A stretch of DNA of 64,000 bases, taken from the NCBI RefSeq assembly GCF_030867145.1, contig NC_134431.1, positions 10,431,089 to 10,495,088 on the forward strand, written 5' to 3'. The position numbers and the translations under genes are program-made. Below the pieces are notes generated by a model. The model saw only the letters and a list, made by a program, of their open reading frames with translations, had not been told where the DNA came from and searched no databases. Below, piece after piece: positions 1 through 11,400 of this stretch. This DNA is from Opisthocomus hoazin. Lineage: Eukaryota; Chordata; Aves; Opisthocomiformes; Opisthocomidae. How positions within the stretch are numbered: the stretch's first letter is position 1; every line of letters starts with the position of its first letter.

Positions 1-1668
1 GACCATAGCACCGAGGCCAAAAGCCGTGATATTTTTAATGCCTGGGTTCAAAAGGACCGAGTTTGTAGCTCCAACGAGCGGCGGCAGGCGTCCGCCGCCT
101 GCCCCCCTGCCTTCCCGCACGCGCCGGCAGCCAGCCGGTCTTTCGTGAAGTGCTCTGGGTCCTCGGAAGAGAGGAGGCTGCTCTATCTGTGCCAAGAAAA
201 GGCAGTGATACATCTTGGTTCTAGGAGCGACTGCTAAAAATAGCAATATCTGCGTCTGGAGAGCGGCGGGAGGAGGGAGAGCGCGGGCTCGGCGTACAGG
301 CAGGGCGGCTGGCAGGCAGAGCAGCGCCAGCGCCAGCACCGAGGGCAGCCGCGGGTTCCCAGCGCTTGGTGTGGGAAACATTTCCCTACTCCCGTTTAGC
401 ACGTCCATGATTTAATGCTGCAGCTCTGGCCACGGGTTGTGGTGTGGGTTTTTTTCGATAACGAGTGACAACACAAAGTGCTCCCAGGAGTAACTGGCGG
501 GCAGCACGTTTCCCACCCCCGCCACCGACTCTTCTCATCACCTTGAATGCAGCTTTTAGTTTTTTGGGGCATAACCAACCTCTCTCAGCACCCTGGCCAC
601 GTTATGCATCCCCTGCAAAGTAAAACCAGGTCCCGCCACGCCAAAGGCTGGGCACACAAGCGGCTGGGGGTGGGACAGGTGACCTTCACCGCGGGGCTGC
701 CAGCAAGCCACTGCAGAGGGACGCCTGCCAGCCTGCCCTCTGCCTCCCACGGCAGATCGCACGGGGACTTTGCTGTTGATGGCTTCGCATCGGGCCCTGT
801 CACAGCTTCTCGGGCCCCTTCATCCCGGACCCTTCCCGTGGCTGAGCTGCCCACACTGGTTGCCAGATGCCGACTACCAGCCCGCGGGATGCCGTTCCCT
901 GAGCAGCTGCTGCCCCGCCATCCCAGCCACCCGGAGACCGCCTGCAGCCACAGCCCGTCTCCGGGGTGGTGCTCGGCCACAGATTCACCCTTCCCTGCCT
1001 GGAAAGCGTGACCTGGGACTGCTATTACTCGCACTGGGATTATTCTAACCCCAAATCCTCGCTCTAGAGACAAGCTCCCATTTTGATCTGTAGGATAGTT
1101 CTGGGTTTGCATTCCATCAGGGGAGCAGGGTAACCCAGCCTGGGCAGGGAGTGGCCTCTGGAGAGGTAGAGAGAGATGCTTCATCATCCCCAGTGAGGTA
1201 GCTGAGCGGTGCGGTCCCACTCCCCAACGGGAGCGGAGGTGGTCGGCGGGGGCTGGAGGAGCTGGCGCTGGAGGTGGGGCTCCTCCCAGGGCCCCCTGGT
1301 CCCCTGCCCGCCTTGCCAGGCACGGTTCCTTAAGACAACCAAGTTCCTACTTGGTCATCAGAGCACCAGTATGGAAAAGCAAAGGCCAAGGGCCCAGAGA
1401 GCAAGCTGCAGGAGAAAGTGCACCCTGGACTTGGACCCTGGGCGGGTTTCAGGCACTAGGGGCCTAGAAAGGGTCTTTTTTTTTTTTTCACAAGTGCAAA
1501 GACTAGGCTCAGAGTTGCACGAGCCAAAACAGAGGGAGAGGCAAGGCTGGTCTTCACTTTTCATGTCACTTCATCTGCAGAACATGCTGGGAACCCATCA
1601 GAAATGTAGGTGAGAGATAACTTGCGCTTGGGTCTGTCTTCCAGTGCGCTGGTAGGGCATGGCCGGGC
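1..1668. other. Region downstream of the opsin gene; no gene recognised
   Basis: This stretch lies 3' of the minus-strand opsin stop codon. It is moderately GC-rich and no open frame in it resembles a known protein. It may hold the opsin 3' UTR: on the minus strand the variant poly(A) hexamer ATTAAA occurs at 416-411 and again at 39-34, but no canonical AATAAA was seen. A run of T lies near 1479-1490. The opsin transcript end is therefore not fixed by sequence alone. Confidence 0.4.
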
Positions 1669-2223
1669 TCAGAGGAGGTCTTTCATGATACTCGACGGCA
1701 GGGCTTCCCCCACCACATTCACAGCGCCCAGGCCTGACCTCTTCCGTGTGACGAGCACCATCACCTGCACCGTCCTCTTCAGCCCCGGCCGGGAAGCAGG
1801 TCCGTCAGCCAGGATAGCCAGGGGAGCGTGCCGGGGTGAGCTGCCGGCTGCCTGGGGGAGTTGGTAGCACTTCGGGTAGTTGCTGAAACACTCAAAAGTG
1901 TCGTTGCAGATTCTGCAAGCCCCAGGGTGGCCACCGAATTCCGGGGAAGAGAAGGGCTGGAGCACAGCGCTTGGGCAGCCGCAGCAGAGGAGGGTGCGGA
2001 TGGCCTGGAGGAGCACCACGTCTTTGGAGAAGAACTTGTGGAAGTTGGGCTTGAAGAGCAGGTACACCAGGGGGTTGTAGAGCGTTGAGGACTTGGCAAA
2101 GGCGGCCGACAGCACGAAGGCCAGCGCCGGCACCTGGCTGGCATCGCCGAGGACTGCCCACAGGGCAACGATGGCATAAGGGGTCCAGGCAGCCAGAAAG
2201 CCCAGGCATACAGCAATGCTCAG
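1669..2223 (-). CDS. Opsin coding exon 5 (TM6, TM7 with retinal lysine, C-tail)
   Basis: Encodes residues 237-420 and the stop codon. It includes WTPYA of TM6, the Schiff-base lysine K280 (codon at 2094-2092), NPLVY, an amphipathic helix-8-like [11 protein letters not shown], a CCGC cluster (316-319) suitable for palmitoylation, and a tail with C339-x2-C342-x5-C348-x6-C355. The acceptor is CTTCTTCTCTTCCAG. A CR1 insertion begins about 10-15 bases upstream of it. Confidence 0.9.
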   Translation of the reverse strand: MSIAVCLGFLAAWTPYAIVALWAVLGDASQVPALAFVLSAAFAKSSTLYNPLVYLLFKPNFHKFFSKDVVLLQAIRTLLCCGCPSAVLQPFSSPEFGGHPGACRICNDTFECFSNYPKCYQLPQAAGSSPRHAPLAILADGPASRPGLKRTVQVMVLVTRKRSGLGAVNVVGEALPSSIMKDLL

Positions 2224-5200
2224 CTGGAAGAGAAGAAGGTGAGACCCCACCTGGAGTACTGCATCCAGCTCTGGAGTCCCCAACATAAGGACATGGATGT
2301 GTTGGAGTGGGTCCAGAGGAGGGCCACGAAGATGACCAGAGGGCTGGAGCACCTCTCCTATGAGGACAGGCTGAGGGAGTTGGCGCTGTTCAGTCTGGAG
2401 AAGAGAAAGCTGCGGGGTGACCTTAGAGCAGCTGCCAGTGCCTGAAGGGGCCTACAGGAAGGATGGAGAGGGACTTTTCACCAGGGTGTGTAGTGATAGG
2501 ACAAGGGGGAACTGCTCTAAGCTGAAAGAGGGCAGATTTAGATTAGAGCTAAGGAAGAAATTCTTCATTATGACGGTGGTGAGGTGCTGGCACAGGTTGC
2601 TCAGAGAAGCTGTGGCTGCCCCCTCCCTGGCAGTGTTCAAGGCCAGGTTGGATGCGGCTTTGAACAACCTGGTCTGGTGGAAGATGTCCCTGCTCATGGC
2701 AGGGGGGTTGGAACCAGATGAGCTTTAAGGTCCCTTCCAACCCAAACCATTCTATGTTTCTATGAGATGGAGACGGCAGTGCTGCGAGCCTCCTGCAGCT
2801 CACGTGGGTTGCTGACCCCCCCAAAACCCAGCCTGAGGCTTACAACCGCTGCCACGTGCAACAGGACCCCAAACATTTGGTCACATCCCCAGGGAAGGGC
2901 ACTCGGCCCTCGGCCCCGCCGCAGGGGAGCACCGGGGAGTCAGACACCAGGGCAGCAGCCCAGCCCCTCCCGTGTCGGCGTGTAAACCCACACTGGCTTC
3001 AGGCGGCTCACACCCGTCCCATGTGGGAACGGGAATTCCCAGCCCGCTGCGGCAGCCGGGCACGAAGCACCCAGCGACCCGGCTGGGACCCGGCCAGCCT
3101 CAGGCCCCGACAGCCCTTTGGCAGCGCTCGGGTCCCTCGGGCAAGCAGCGTGCAGACTGGCCGAGGCTCTGGAAACAGGCCACGCTCAGACCCCTGCCCT
3201 CTGCGCAGACGTGAACATTTCCTTCGCAGCCAGGCTTGCAAGATGTTTTCTATTGTGTTGTTTTTTTTCTTTTAAAGGGTATCCACTTTTATTTTTTGTC
3301 AGAGCCTTGGTAAATTATAGTATTAGCCTGTAGTCTGGGGAGCAATGACTCATGCAAGCTCCTCTCATGATCTTTTCCAATGTAATTTAAAATGAAAACT
3401 CCTCCACCCGACGGCTTTAAAGGATGAGGAAGGTGTCACCGCCCACACTGGTACAAACCCTGGAGAATCCCTCGGGAGCAGCAGGCACCGCTGGCTGGCA
3501 GAAGGCGTCCAGCCATGTTCGCCTGCCCCCGGGGCGGTGGGCTGGGGCGAGGGGCACCCCGAGACCCCACACGCCCCAAGCCCTGCCCTACCTTGACGAC
3601 GAGGCCGTGCACGCCGCGGGCTCTGCGCCGGGGGGACGTGTGCTGCCTGACGGCGCGCCGGGACACCCGCACCGTCCAGAGGATCTGCGAGTAGGAGACG
3701 AGGATGAGGAGGCAGGGGAGCAGGTAGCAGAAGACGAAGAGGGCGACGATGTAGAGCGTGGCCTCCCTGCTGGCGGCTTTCCAGGTGATGCAGCAAGCGG
3801 TGCCGTAGGGCTCGGGGCCGTAGCTGCCCCACTCGGCCAGGGGGGCCGTGGCGAACACCAGGGCGTACGCCCAGACGCACAGCAGCAGCACTCCGGCGTG
3901 GCAGGGGGAGAACCTGTTGCCTGCAGCAGAGGGGTCGGGGTGAGGATGGCTTCCCACGGGCGAGGGGCTGTGAGCCCGAGCTGCCCGCGCCTCCAGCACT
4001 GGGGACGGGGCCCGGGCTCACGGCTGGGGCTGCCCGGGCAGGGCAGGAGCTGCAGCCATGGAGGGGGCAGAGCCACGCCAGCCCTCACCCCGGCACCCCG
4101 GGACGCACAGGCGTCCCCTTGGCCCCTTGGTGGGCGCCCAGAGCGAGGAGCCACGACAAAGGTAAGGTTTTGCCCCAGCCCACGCAGCAAGGGCAGGATC
4201 AGCGGTGCAGCCTCTCCCCGCTTCGGGAGGAGCTGCTGGGAGGTCGCGTGGCTGCTGGTGGCACGGGGACACGGCTGCACCCACGGGGACACGGCTGCAC
4301 CCACGGGGACACGGGCAGCCGGGAGGGAGGCAGGGAGGGCGGGAGGCTGCCTGGCTGCAGCAGCCTGAGCCTGGGCAGGGAAAGCTGGCTCAGGACTGCT
4401 CAGAGCCGCCCCAGACACTGTCAGCTGAGGGACCTTTTCTTCTCAGGCAGACTGAAGGACTGGGCGAGGCTGTTTTTCTCCTTTTTGTCCCATCCCCCAT
4501 CAAATCTAAAACTCCCTGATCTTCTAAGAGCTCAGCATAAAGTCTTAAATTTTCAGCCATACATAGGAGTAACATTTTTCTTTGAAACTACGTAATTAAA
4601 AGCACATTGAGATCAGCTATTTCCTCACGGAAGGGGCTGGGGCATCCCGAGGAGATGAGCTCAACGTGCCAGGCTGCCAAGCACTGGCTCATCTAGAGAG
4701 CAGAACCTGAGCAGGGAAAAGCCACCGGTACCTGGGCTGACTGTAACCGCCAACTTTTATCTTTCCTTCTACCTTCTTAGCGATCTCCTGAGCTGTTGTG
4801 CTGGCACATAACCAAGGTGACTCTGCTCCAGCACCGTCCTTGAGGCCCTGCAAGCTGCTGGGGACAGAGCACGTTGGTGGCTGGCAACGGACGCAGGCTC
4901 GGGGCAGACAGGCTGCAAGCCACGAGAGAGGGGGTGGGGATGCACCCCAGGGTGCTGGTCTGCAAATCAACCTAATATCTTTGATTTCCTGTTTTATTGC
5001 TATTTTTGGTCTTTAATCGAAAGTCTATCCTGAAGATACATGCTAGATGGAGGATTATCAGCTGAGCTGAGGAAATTAAGAAGCAACTCCAAAGAACAGG
5101 AGCTGTAAGCGTGTGGGGGACCTCCCTGGGTCCCCTCACATCCTCAGATGCTCTCTGCACTGCAGGCCGTCTACAAAGAGCTGGTGCCCAACCTTAGAGC

Positions 5201-8200
5201 TGCAGACATTCACATTAGCTCTGTGGAGGAAGTCCACATGAAAATAGGGCTACAGAAGTGAGCTATAACACTGCAAACCCATCCCTCCTGTATTAATTAT
5301 TTCACTGACTTAAATACATTTGGCCTATGGCTCTCCCATGAGGGACAAGGGAAAGCAGCTCTTCTTTGCACTGCCAGAGCTTGTGGCTTCCCAGATGCAG
5401 AGTCTGCTCTAGTCTGTGCACAGAGGTTCAAAACTCTGCAACCTGCTGTGATACAGCTGGGACTTTTCTACAGAGGGAGGCCAACCCCCTTAACCCTTTT
5501 CTGGATGATGCTCCTGAGCCCTGTAATGAAGCAGGGGATGGCTGAGATGCACGCACAGGGCATGGGCACAGGGTGCTGGGGCTCCACAGCCCCACGAAGC
5601 TGGAGGGAGGTGAATATGCGAGTGATAAAAGCCTTCAGAGTCTGCTTCACCGGTGTATTGGCTGGTTGCCCTGGGGTAAAGACTTCCCAGCACAGGTGGA
5701 TCTGACCCGTAAAAAAAAAAAATAAGGGTTATGTTAACAGAAAGGGGTGTAAGTATGGATCAGATAATGCATCCCAGCACCTACCGTATGCTGGGTAACA
5801 GACCTTCAGGCAGCAAACCGTGCTGAGCACCGTCAGGCTGGTGAGGCTGCACAGCCCGAACAAGACCCCGCAGAAGGCGTAGAGGGTGCACACTGCCTGG
5901 TTGAACAGCCACCTGCGAGGGAAAGCCTGCGGGTAGACCAGCCCCGGCCCGCCGCCCGGCGCGGTGGGCTGACCGCCCTGCCACTCGGCTGGACAGGAGT
6001 TTTCTGCGTGGTCCCTGCTTTGGAGCAAGGCTGGGTATTTCCCGGCTACGTTCCTGGCCGTGGGGCCTCAGTTGCCGGTCCCACACCAGAGGCAAAGCTG
6101 CCCACGCGTGGGGTGGCTGCAACGGGCTTCGCGCACACCAGCACCTGATTGCCACAGAAAACATGGGCATGATCTTCCCCCTAATCTGTTCCCTGAGCAG
6201 ACCAGTGACCAGCACAGGTGGAGCCACGGGTGCAAGAGCTGCCCCCACCCACGCCGGCACACACTGCTGCAGTGCCCACGCCACGTGCGTGCCAGCTCGG
6301 AACTCCACCACCAAACCACTTTTACAGCAGGTCTATGTGACAAACCAGAGGGACAGCTAGCAGCAAAGCACCCTGCTGTGGGATGGATGTGTGAGGAACA
6401 CAGTGCCCCAGTGCCACCAGACTGAACCCTTGGGTCCCTCTGCACCCCCTGACAGGGATTTCCCCATTTCGAGACCAGGTTTGCAAATGACACCTGGAGC
6501 TGCTGGCCAGTGCAGAGCCACTTCCACAAGGTACCTGTGTGCAAAGAAGGAGGAGGTGGCCAAGGGGAAGAGCGTCACCGTCATGCTCAGGTCACTGATG
6601 GCCAGGTTGACAATGAAGAACTCAGCAGGCTTCAGCATGGACCTCTTCCGATAGGCCACAAGCAGGAGCAGCGAGTTCCCAGAGAGGGACACGATGCCTG
6701 CGGAGAAGGCAGAGGAACAGTGCTGTCTGTAAGAGAGCCGGGAAAGGAGCCAGGATCATCTTGAGATCTTTGGAAGCAAACACCGGAGATGTCTACTGAG
6801 GGTGGAAAGGGCTCCAGGCTTGCCTCTCCGGAGTGGGCTGAGCAGGGGAGCCCACGGGACCTGCAGAGCTCTGTGAGCACATCTGGAGCTGCTTTATATT
6901 GAATTTGATCCCTTCCCCTTCCTGAGATCCTACAGAGGCGCTTGTAGGAGGGCAATGATGGAATGAGACTGCAACAGGCTCCGGGTGCAGGATCTGGCCA
7001 GACCCACTTCTTGCAGCTGGAAGGAGCATGGGGGGGCACTTCCTTCCAGCTAGATAAATAACAGGAGCTTTGTGTGATTGCTCTTCTGATGTGAGGCCAA
7101 GGAGCCAGGCCCCTTTGCCTTTTTAATTTCTTCCTGGCAATGTCATTCCTGTGAGTCTGTGATGTCCAATATCATGGTAACAAAGTAAACAAGAAAAAAT
7201 GCATTATGAAGATCAAGGAAAATCCAGACTAAACAAAAGAAAACTCTTTGTTTGCCATTGGTGTATGTAAAACAACAGGGGTGATTAAAATTTTATAACA
7301 AGGGCTTTCTCTCTTTTTAATTATGAAATTGTGCTTTCATTGAAAAGCGGTTTCAGTGTCCTCAGAAGGGGAGTCTTTGCTGCTCTTGTGGCAGGTTGAG
7401 TAGGACAAGAGTTTCTCCCCAATGGATTAGGCTGTAAATTAAATATCATGGTCAGAACCAGCTTCAAAAGTCGCTGAATGGCCAACACTAAAGTTCCTCT
7501 CAGGAAGAGGATTTCCATGCAAGACCTGGCCAAATCCAGGGCTTTGGAGTCGCTGGAGGGTAGAGTACAGAGATGTTTGTGTTCTGAGCCTCACGAGGCG
7601 TTTTTCCCACAGAGCTAGTCTCACATCTGCACTAAGCACATTTGATTAGCTTTACTAACTCCTAGGAGCTGCAGGTGCCTATAGGACTGCTGGCAGTCCC
7701 AGCAGCATGAGCACCCCTTGGGTTCCCCATCCTTGCAGGCACGAAAAGCTCTTCTAGCATTTGGGAGACAAGTTGCTCAGGGCGCAGAAAAATGGAATAT
7801 TTTTCTCTGCTCAGCATTCACTTCTGGCCCACACCAGCCAGGTCTCGGCCACCTCAGAGCACATCCCAGCCCCTCAGTTTTGCCCACTGGCTTTCTGATG
7901 CCAGGAACTCCAAATCACAGGGCATTCACCAGCATCTTCTGCTGAAAGCAAGGGCTAGCTGGAGGTCCAAATCACCTCCAATAGCCACAAAGCTGGCAGT
8001 GCTGACAGGGAGCCCCTGTCCATCGCTGCAGTAGGAGTTACTGCACATTCATCAAAGATTATGCTTCAATTTTCTAAATCTTTAAAAACATAACCGGTAC
8101 TTGTAGTTCCCCTGAGAGGGGAATGCAGTCACCAAGCTTTGGCCAGATCATCCTGCTGAGTAACATGGGGAAGGCTAATGGGGGAAGGGCCAGTTTGATT

Positions 8201-8432
8201 ATTCTACTAACGACTGAACACTTCTGGAAGCATCAGTGACTGCGGAAGGCCTGAACGTCTCTGGCAGGCAGGCACCTGGGCTGTCTGCAGCAGGGGGAGA
8301 GGTACAACAGGCTGTCCTTCCTTACAACAGCTGTCTTTCCTTACCAAAGACTAAGTACAGCGTGCCAAAAATCAGGTCTTCTCTCTCCGATAAGGTGGAG
8401 ATGAACACTGAGGCGTTGGACGCATTTCCCAT
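1669..8432 (-). CDS. Opn5-like (neuropsin-group) opsin, five coding exons
   Basis: This gene encodes a seven-transmembrane G-protein-coupled photopigment of 420 aa. Coding exons in transcript order are 8432-8345, 6697-6535, 5912-5785, 3920-3592 and 2223-1669. All introns are GT-AG and the phases (1, 2, 1, 0) join without a stop. Visible landmarks are two N-glycosylation sequons at N3 and N6, N37 in TM1, D65 in TM2, C92 and C169 for the extracellular disulfide, E163 at the usual opsin counterion position in loop 2, W249-x-P251 in TM6, K280 in an AKSSTLYNP segment of TM7 for the retinal Schiff base, and NPLVY at 286-290. The TM3 D/E-R-Y motif is replaced by VCC (116-118). The tail is long and cysteine-rich. 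It resembles the non-mammalian Opn5-like subgroups more than OPN5 itself. I am sure of opsin and fairly sure of the neuropsin group, but cannot choose between the Opn5L2, Opn6 and Opn8 names. Confidence 0.88.
2231..2766 (+). mobile_element. CR1 LINE 3' fragment in opsin intron 4
   Basis: A 5'-truncated CR1 in the plus orientation, antisense to the opsin. The 5' part retains the end of the reverse-transcriptase frame (segments such as [15 protein letters not shown] and [10 protein letters not shown]) and the 3' end finishes with the typical CR1 tail around ATTCTATGTTTCTATGA. One frame break is visible after about 2440. The left boundary lies between roughly 2231 and 2240, next to the exon 5 splice acceptor. 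Confidence 0.93.
3592..3920 (-). CDS. Opsin coding exon 4 (TM4, loop 2, TM5, loop 3)
   Basis: Encodes residues 127-236. The acceptor is TGCTGCAG|GC and the donor TCAAG|GTAGGG, leaving phase 0. Loop 2 has a [10 protein letters not shown] segment whose E163 sits six residues before C169, the spacing of the E181 counterion and C187 in vertebrate opsins. Intracellular loop 3 is short and arginine-rich (residues 211-230). Intron 4 (2224-3591) carries a CR1 element. Confidence 0.88.
4262..4317. repeat. 20-bp minisatellite, about 2.7 copies
   Basis: A GC-rich unit built on CACGGGGACACGGCTGCACC is repeated nearly perfectly two and a half times within opsin intron 3. It is followed by a purine-rich GGGAGG tract. 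Confidence 0.85.
5785..5912 (-). CDS. Opsin coding exon 3 (TM3)
   Basis: Encodes residues 84-127. The acceptor is TCGCAG|G and the donor TACG|GTAGGT. It holds disulfide cysteine C92 and the whole of TM3. The cytoplasmic end reads [14 protein letters not shown] where human OPN5 has a DRY motif before LKIC. Intron 3 (3921-5784) contains a 20-bp tandem repeat near 4262-4317. Confidence 0.88.
6535..6697 (-). CDS. Opsin coding exon 2 (TM1-TM2)
   Basis: Encodes residues 30-84, starting after a CGCAG acceptor in phase 1 and ending CACAG|GTACCT in phase 2. It carries the TM1 asparagine (N37), the basic first intracellular loop (YRKRSMLKP) and the TM2 core NLAISDL with D65. Intron 2 spans 5913-6534. 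Confidence 0.87.
8345..8432 (-). CDS. Opsin coding exon 1 (N-terminus, start of TM1)
   Basis: Encodes residues 1-29 plus one base, including NAS-NAS sequons and the beginning of TM1. The donor is TTTG|GTAAGG. The ATG follows directly after a good acceptor (pyrimidine-rich tract then GCAG), so this exon probably begins exactly at the start codon and is preceded by a non-coding exon. The upstream exon could instead add residues. Intron 1 (6698-8344) contains no other gene. Confidence 0.8.
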
Positions 8433-11400
8433 CTGCAAAGCAAGACACAAATACAAGTGAGAGTGTATTCTGGCTAACGAAGGAGTGCTCAGCTTCCTCG
8501 GTTCCCGGGGGGCACAGCTCTGCAGCACGGCCTTGGCATGGTGCTAGGACCGGGCCAGCAGCGTGCACCCCACCGGCCCCACCACCGCGGGACGCGGCTT
8601 CATTAACCGCGTGCAGCACTGACCTGACCTGCTGCGCAGGGGCCGATAATAGGCTCGGGCTGGTAATCTCACTTGATTACCATTTCTTCAATTACAGGTT
8701 TTACTGATAAGCATTAGCCTTTGAATCTAAATTTTCTTTGCAAGTCCCAGACATGTGCTGACTGCAGCAGGCGCTGGGTGTTTGGCTGTGGGGACTGGCT
8801 GCTCGGAGCTGGAAGCTTCGTGTTCTGCAAAGTCGGCCCCCGCTGCCTCTTCCAGGCTTGCCCCATCCTTCACCTGCCTCCGCCTGTCCCTGTGTCCACA
8901 TCAGCAGAGAGACTTGGCCCAAACTCTTGGCAATGCAGCCAAGACCTGTTCATGAGCCATCCCCATGGGGTATTAATTGCCTCTACTGTGAGACGCGCCC
9001 TGTGTGTGCTGAGAAGGGCTCACGCAGACGAGGGGACTTGCGAGAAGCTGTTCACCAAAACCCGGCCCAGCAGACCACACAGCTGGGACAGAAAGGAGTT
9101 GTCACCCCAACCATCACTGCTCCTGGCTGGGACCTTCCTTCCCCAACTGCAACTGAATCCGATCCGTGCTGCCAGCAGTGCAGGCGATGAAGAACTTGAG
9201 GGGGAACACATGTATTAACGACAACAAAAAAAAATAGCAGTAAAAAGCCATTCCCTTTCTCAGGGTGCCCGACTCAATCATTGAGTTTTAGCGGCCGAAT
9301 TAGTTTCCCTGTTATTTCATGCAGCGGAGCCAAAGGCTCCCAAGTGCTTAGGAAGTTAATAGAGGGTAGCAGAGCAGAACAGCAGACGTGTTTCAGTATG
9401 TTCACTCCCTTCACTGATAACAAATAAATGGAAAAATATTTTGTTCAGGTGAAGAAAAAAAAAGGGGGGGCGAGAGAAAATAATGGTTTAATTATACGTT
9501 TCAATAGCTGTTAGCTTGCTTGCTGGGAGGTTTAATGCACGCAGTATTCCTGCCTCCTTCCCCAAGGTCCCTACCTGCACGCTGCGGGAGAACTGAACAC
9601 AAGTTCACAAGCAAGGCAGCGGGGCCAGCCACGGCACGGTTCACCAGTGGCAAGCGGCGACAGGCTGCTTATTCCTGCCCCACAGCCTGGTCTTCACGGG
9701 GCCATGCTGCGAGCTGGAACGGGGAACAGGCTTAGTGTGACATGGATGAGGTGAATATCGATAACATCCCCAGCACACATCTCTACCTGACCTCTGACTG
9801 CCGTGAGGTGGCTTGGGAGCTACCGCACGGGCCAAGAGCCACAGGAGACGGAGCGTTTCCTTCCAGGAGCGCTGCTGACATGGACTTCACAAACAGAGCA
9901 ACTACCCTCGTCATCTGCACCCGGGTGAAAATGCCCACCTCACATCCAAGGCTGCATTCAGACAGATGCAGCTAATTACTCAAAGTAACAAGTAAATTAG
10001 CCTTGAGTGTAAATGTATTTTAAGACACTAATTGGTGTTAAACTGCCAAAAGATCCTGCCAGTAGTTCTTCATTCTCTGTGTCACCGGCCCACACAGCCA
10101 AATACCAATGGACCATGGTTCCTCTGGCCTGCTTCGTGGCTTTCTTGGGTTAGGTGGGCACACAACCTATGGGATGTTTACAGCTCACACGGTCCCACCT
10201 GCTCCTTCTCAGTGAGCCTATCTCAAGCATCTGAGGTTAAGCAATCAAATGTTTTTATGGTCGGTGCCTACATACCATGAGTATGATGGAGTTGCCTCTG
10301 CAGGCCAGGCAGGATGCGGGGTAGTTTAGTCAACGGGAGTTGCAATGGTCATCCATGGTTCTTGGTTCACTGTGGTGAACTTCAGGCCTCTCTGGTTCCT
10401 GCTCCCCTTATGAACAGAGATGGTGGAAAGCAAGAGAACTGGTCTGTGCAAAACAGTGCCAGCAAGCGTGTGCTACACAGAAAGAGGTGCCATGCACTGA
10501 AGACAGCAGGAGCAACAGCAAGCCAGGTTTTGGCTCAGTCGCTTGCTCGCTCTCGTAGACATGGCCAAAGCCCTTGTGGTGCTGGCAGACTCCCACATCC
10601 TTGGGACATGTTTTGCCCAGGTTACTGGTTTGACAGCTTGATGCAAATGTCATTTTAAATTAAGCTCCATTTACATCACCCAGCTAAACCGACAGAGGCT
10701 CTCCGGAAGCTGTGTGGCACACCTGCCCCCTTCCCCAGCTCATTTATTGGCTTTTGGTGATGAGAAAGAGACACCGTACTGGTTTGAAATGCCCCATCCT
10801 CCTGCCTGGTCTGGGAAGTCTGGTCTGTGGCACCGTATGGACATTCTGAAGGCAAAACACGCACAGCCAGGAGGACTAACCACTTCTGTTTGCCTTTCCT
10901 AGTACAAAAGAGCTTCCTGCCACCATCTTTCACTTCGGAGAAATGACCACCACACCTGGGATTTTTCCAGCCTTTTGTTGTGCCAAACAAAGCATTCATT
11001 TAACCACAGCATGTGCTCTACCAAGAAACCAAACTCCAGCTAGTATCTGCCAGCTTGGAAGAGGCTGCTAGCCCTTGGGGTTTGATATGCAAGCAGCTAC
11101 GGGGAAAAGCGCCGAGCAGTGGGATTGCCTGGGCAGGCTGACGGCCACGCAGCTGGTTTGCTACTCGAACGTATCAAATGTCCCCTGTCTTGTTAGCAGT
11201 GTGTGCAAACACAGGACGGCAGCTTCTCATACATCATTACTTGTATTTATGTACATACAGTTATGATGTTCAGCCTTAAAAATTCGTTAGCTTTCAGTAA
11301 CTGCCTGCTCAAATATGTAAGGAAAATATTAATACTTCCATCTTAGAGGCTTCCTACTTTAAATAATATAGTGTTGGTGTCAGAGCAGTAACTTGACTCA

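Noticed and set aside
2239-2445. Plus-strand frame resembling reverse transcriptase
   Set aside because: It is the decayed RT end of a truncated CR1, not a host gene or active element.
3424-4368. 314-codon plus-strand frame opposite opsin exon 4
   Set aside because: It is antisense to a well-supported opsin exon and its product is low-complexity.
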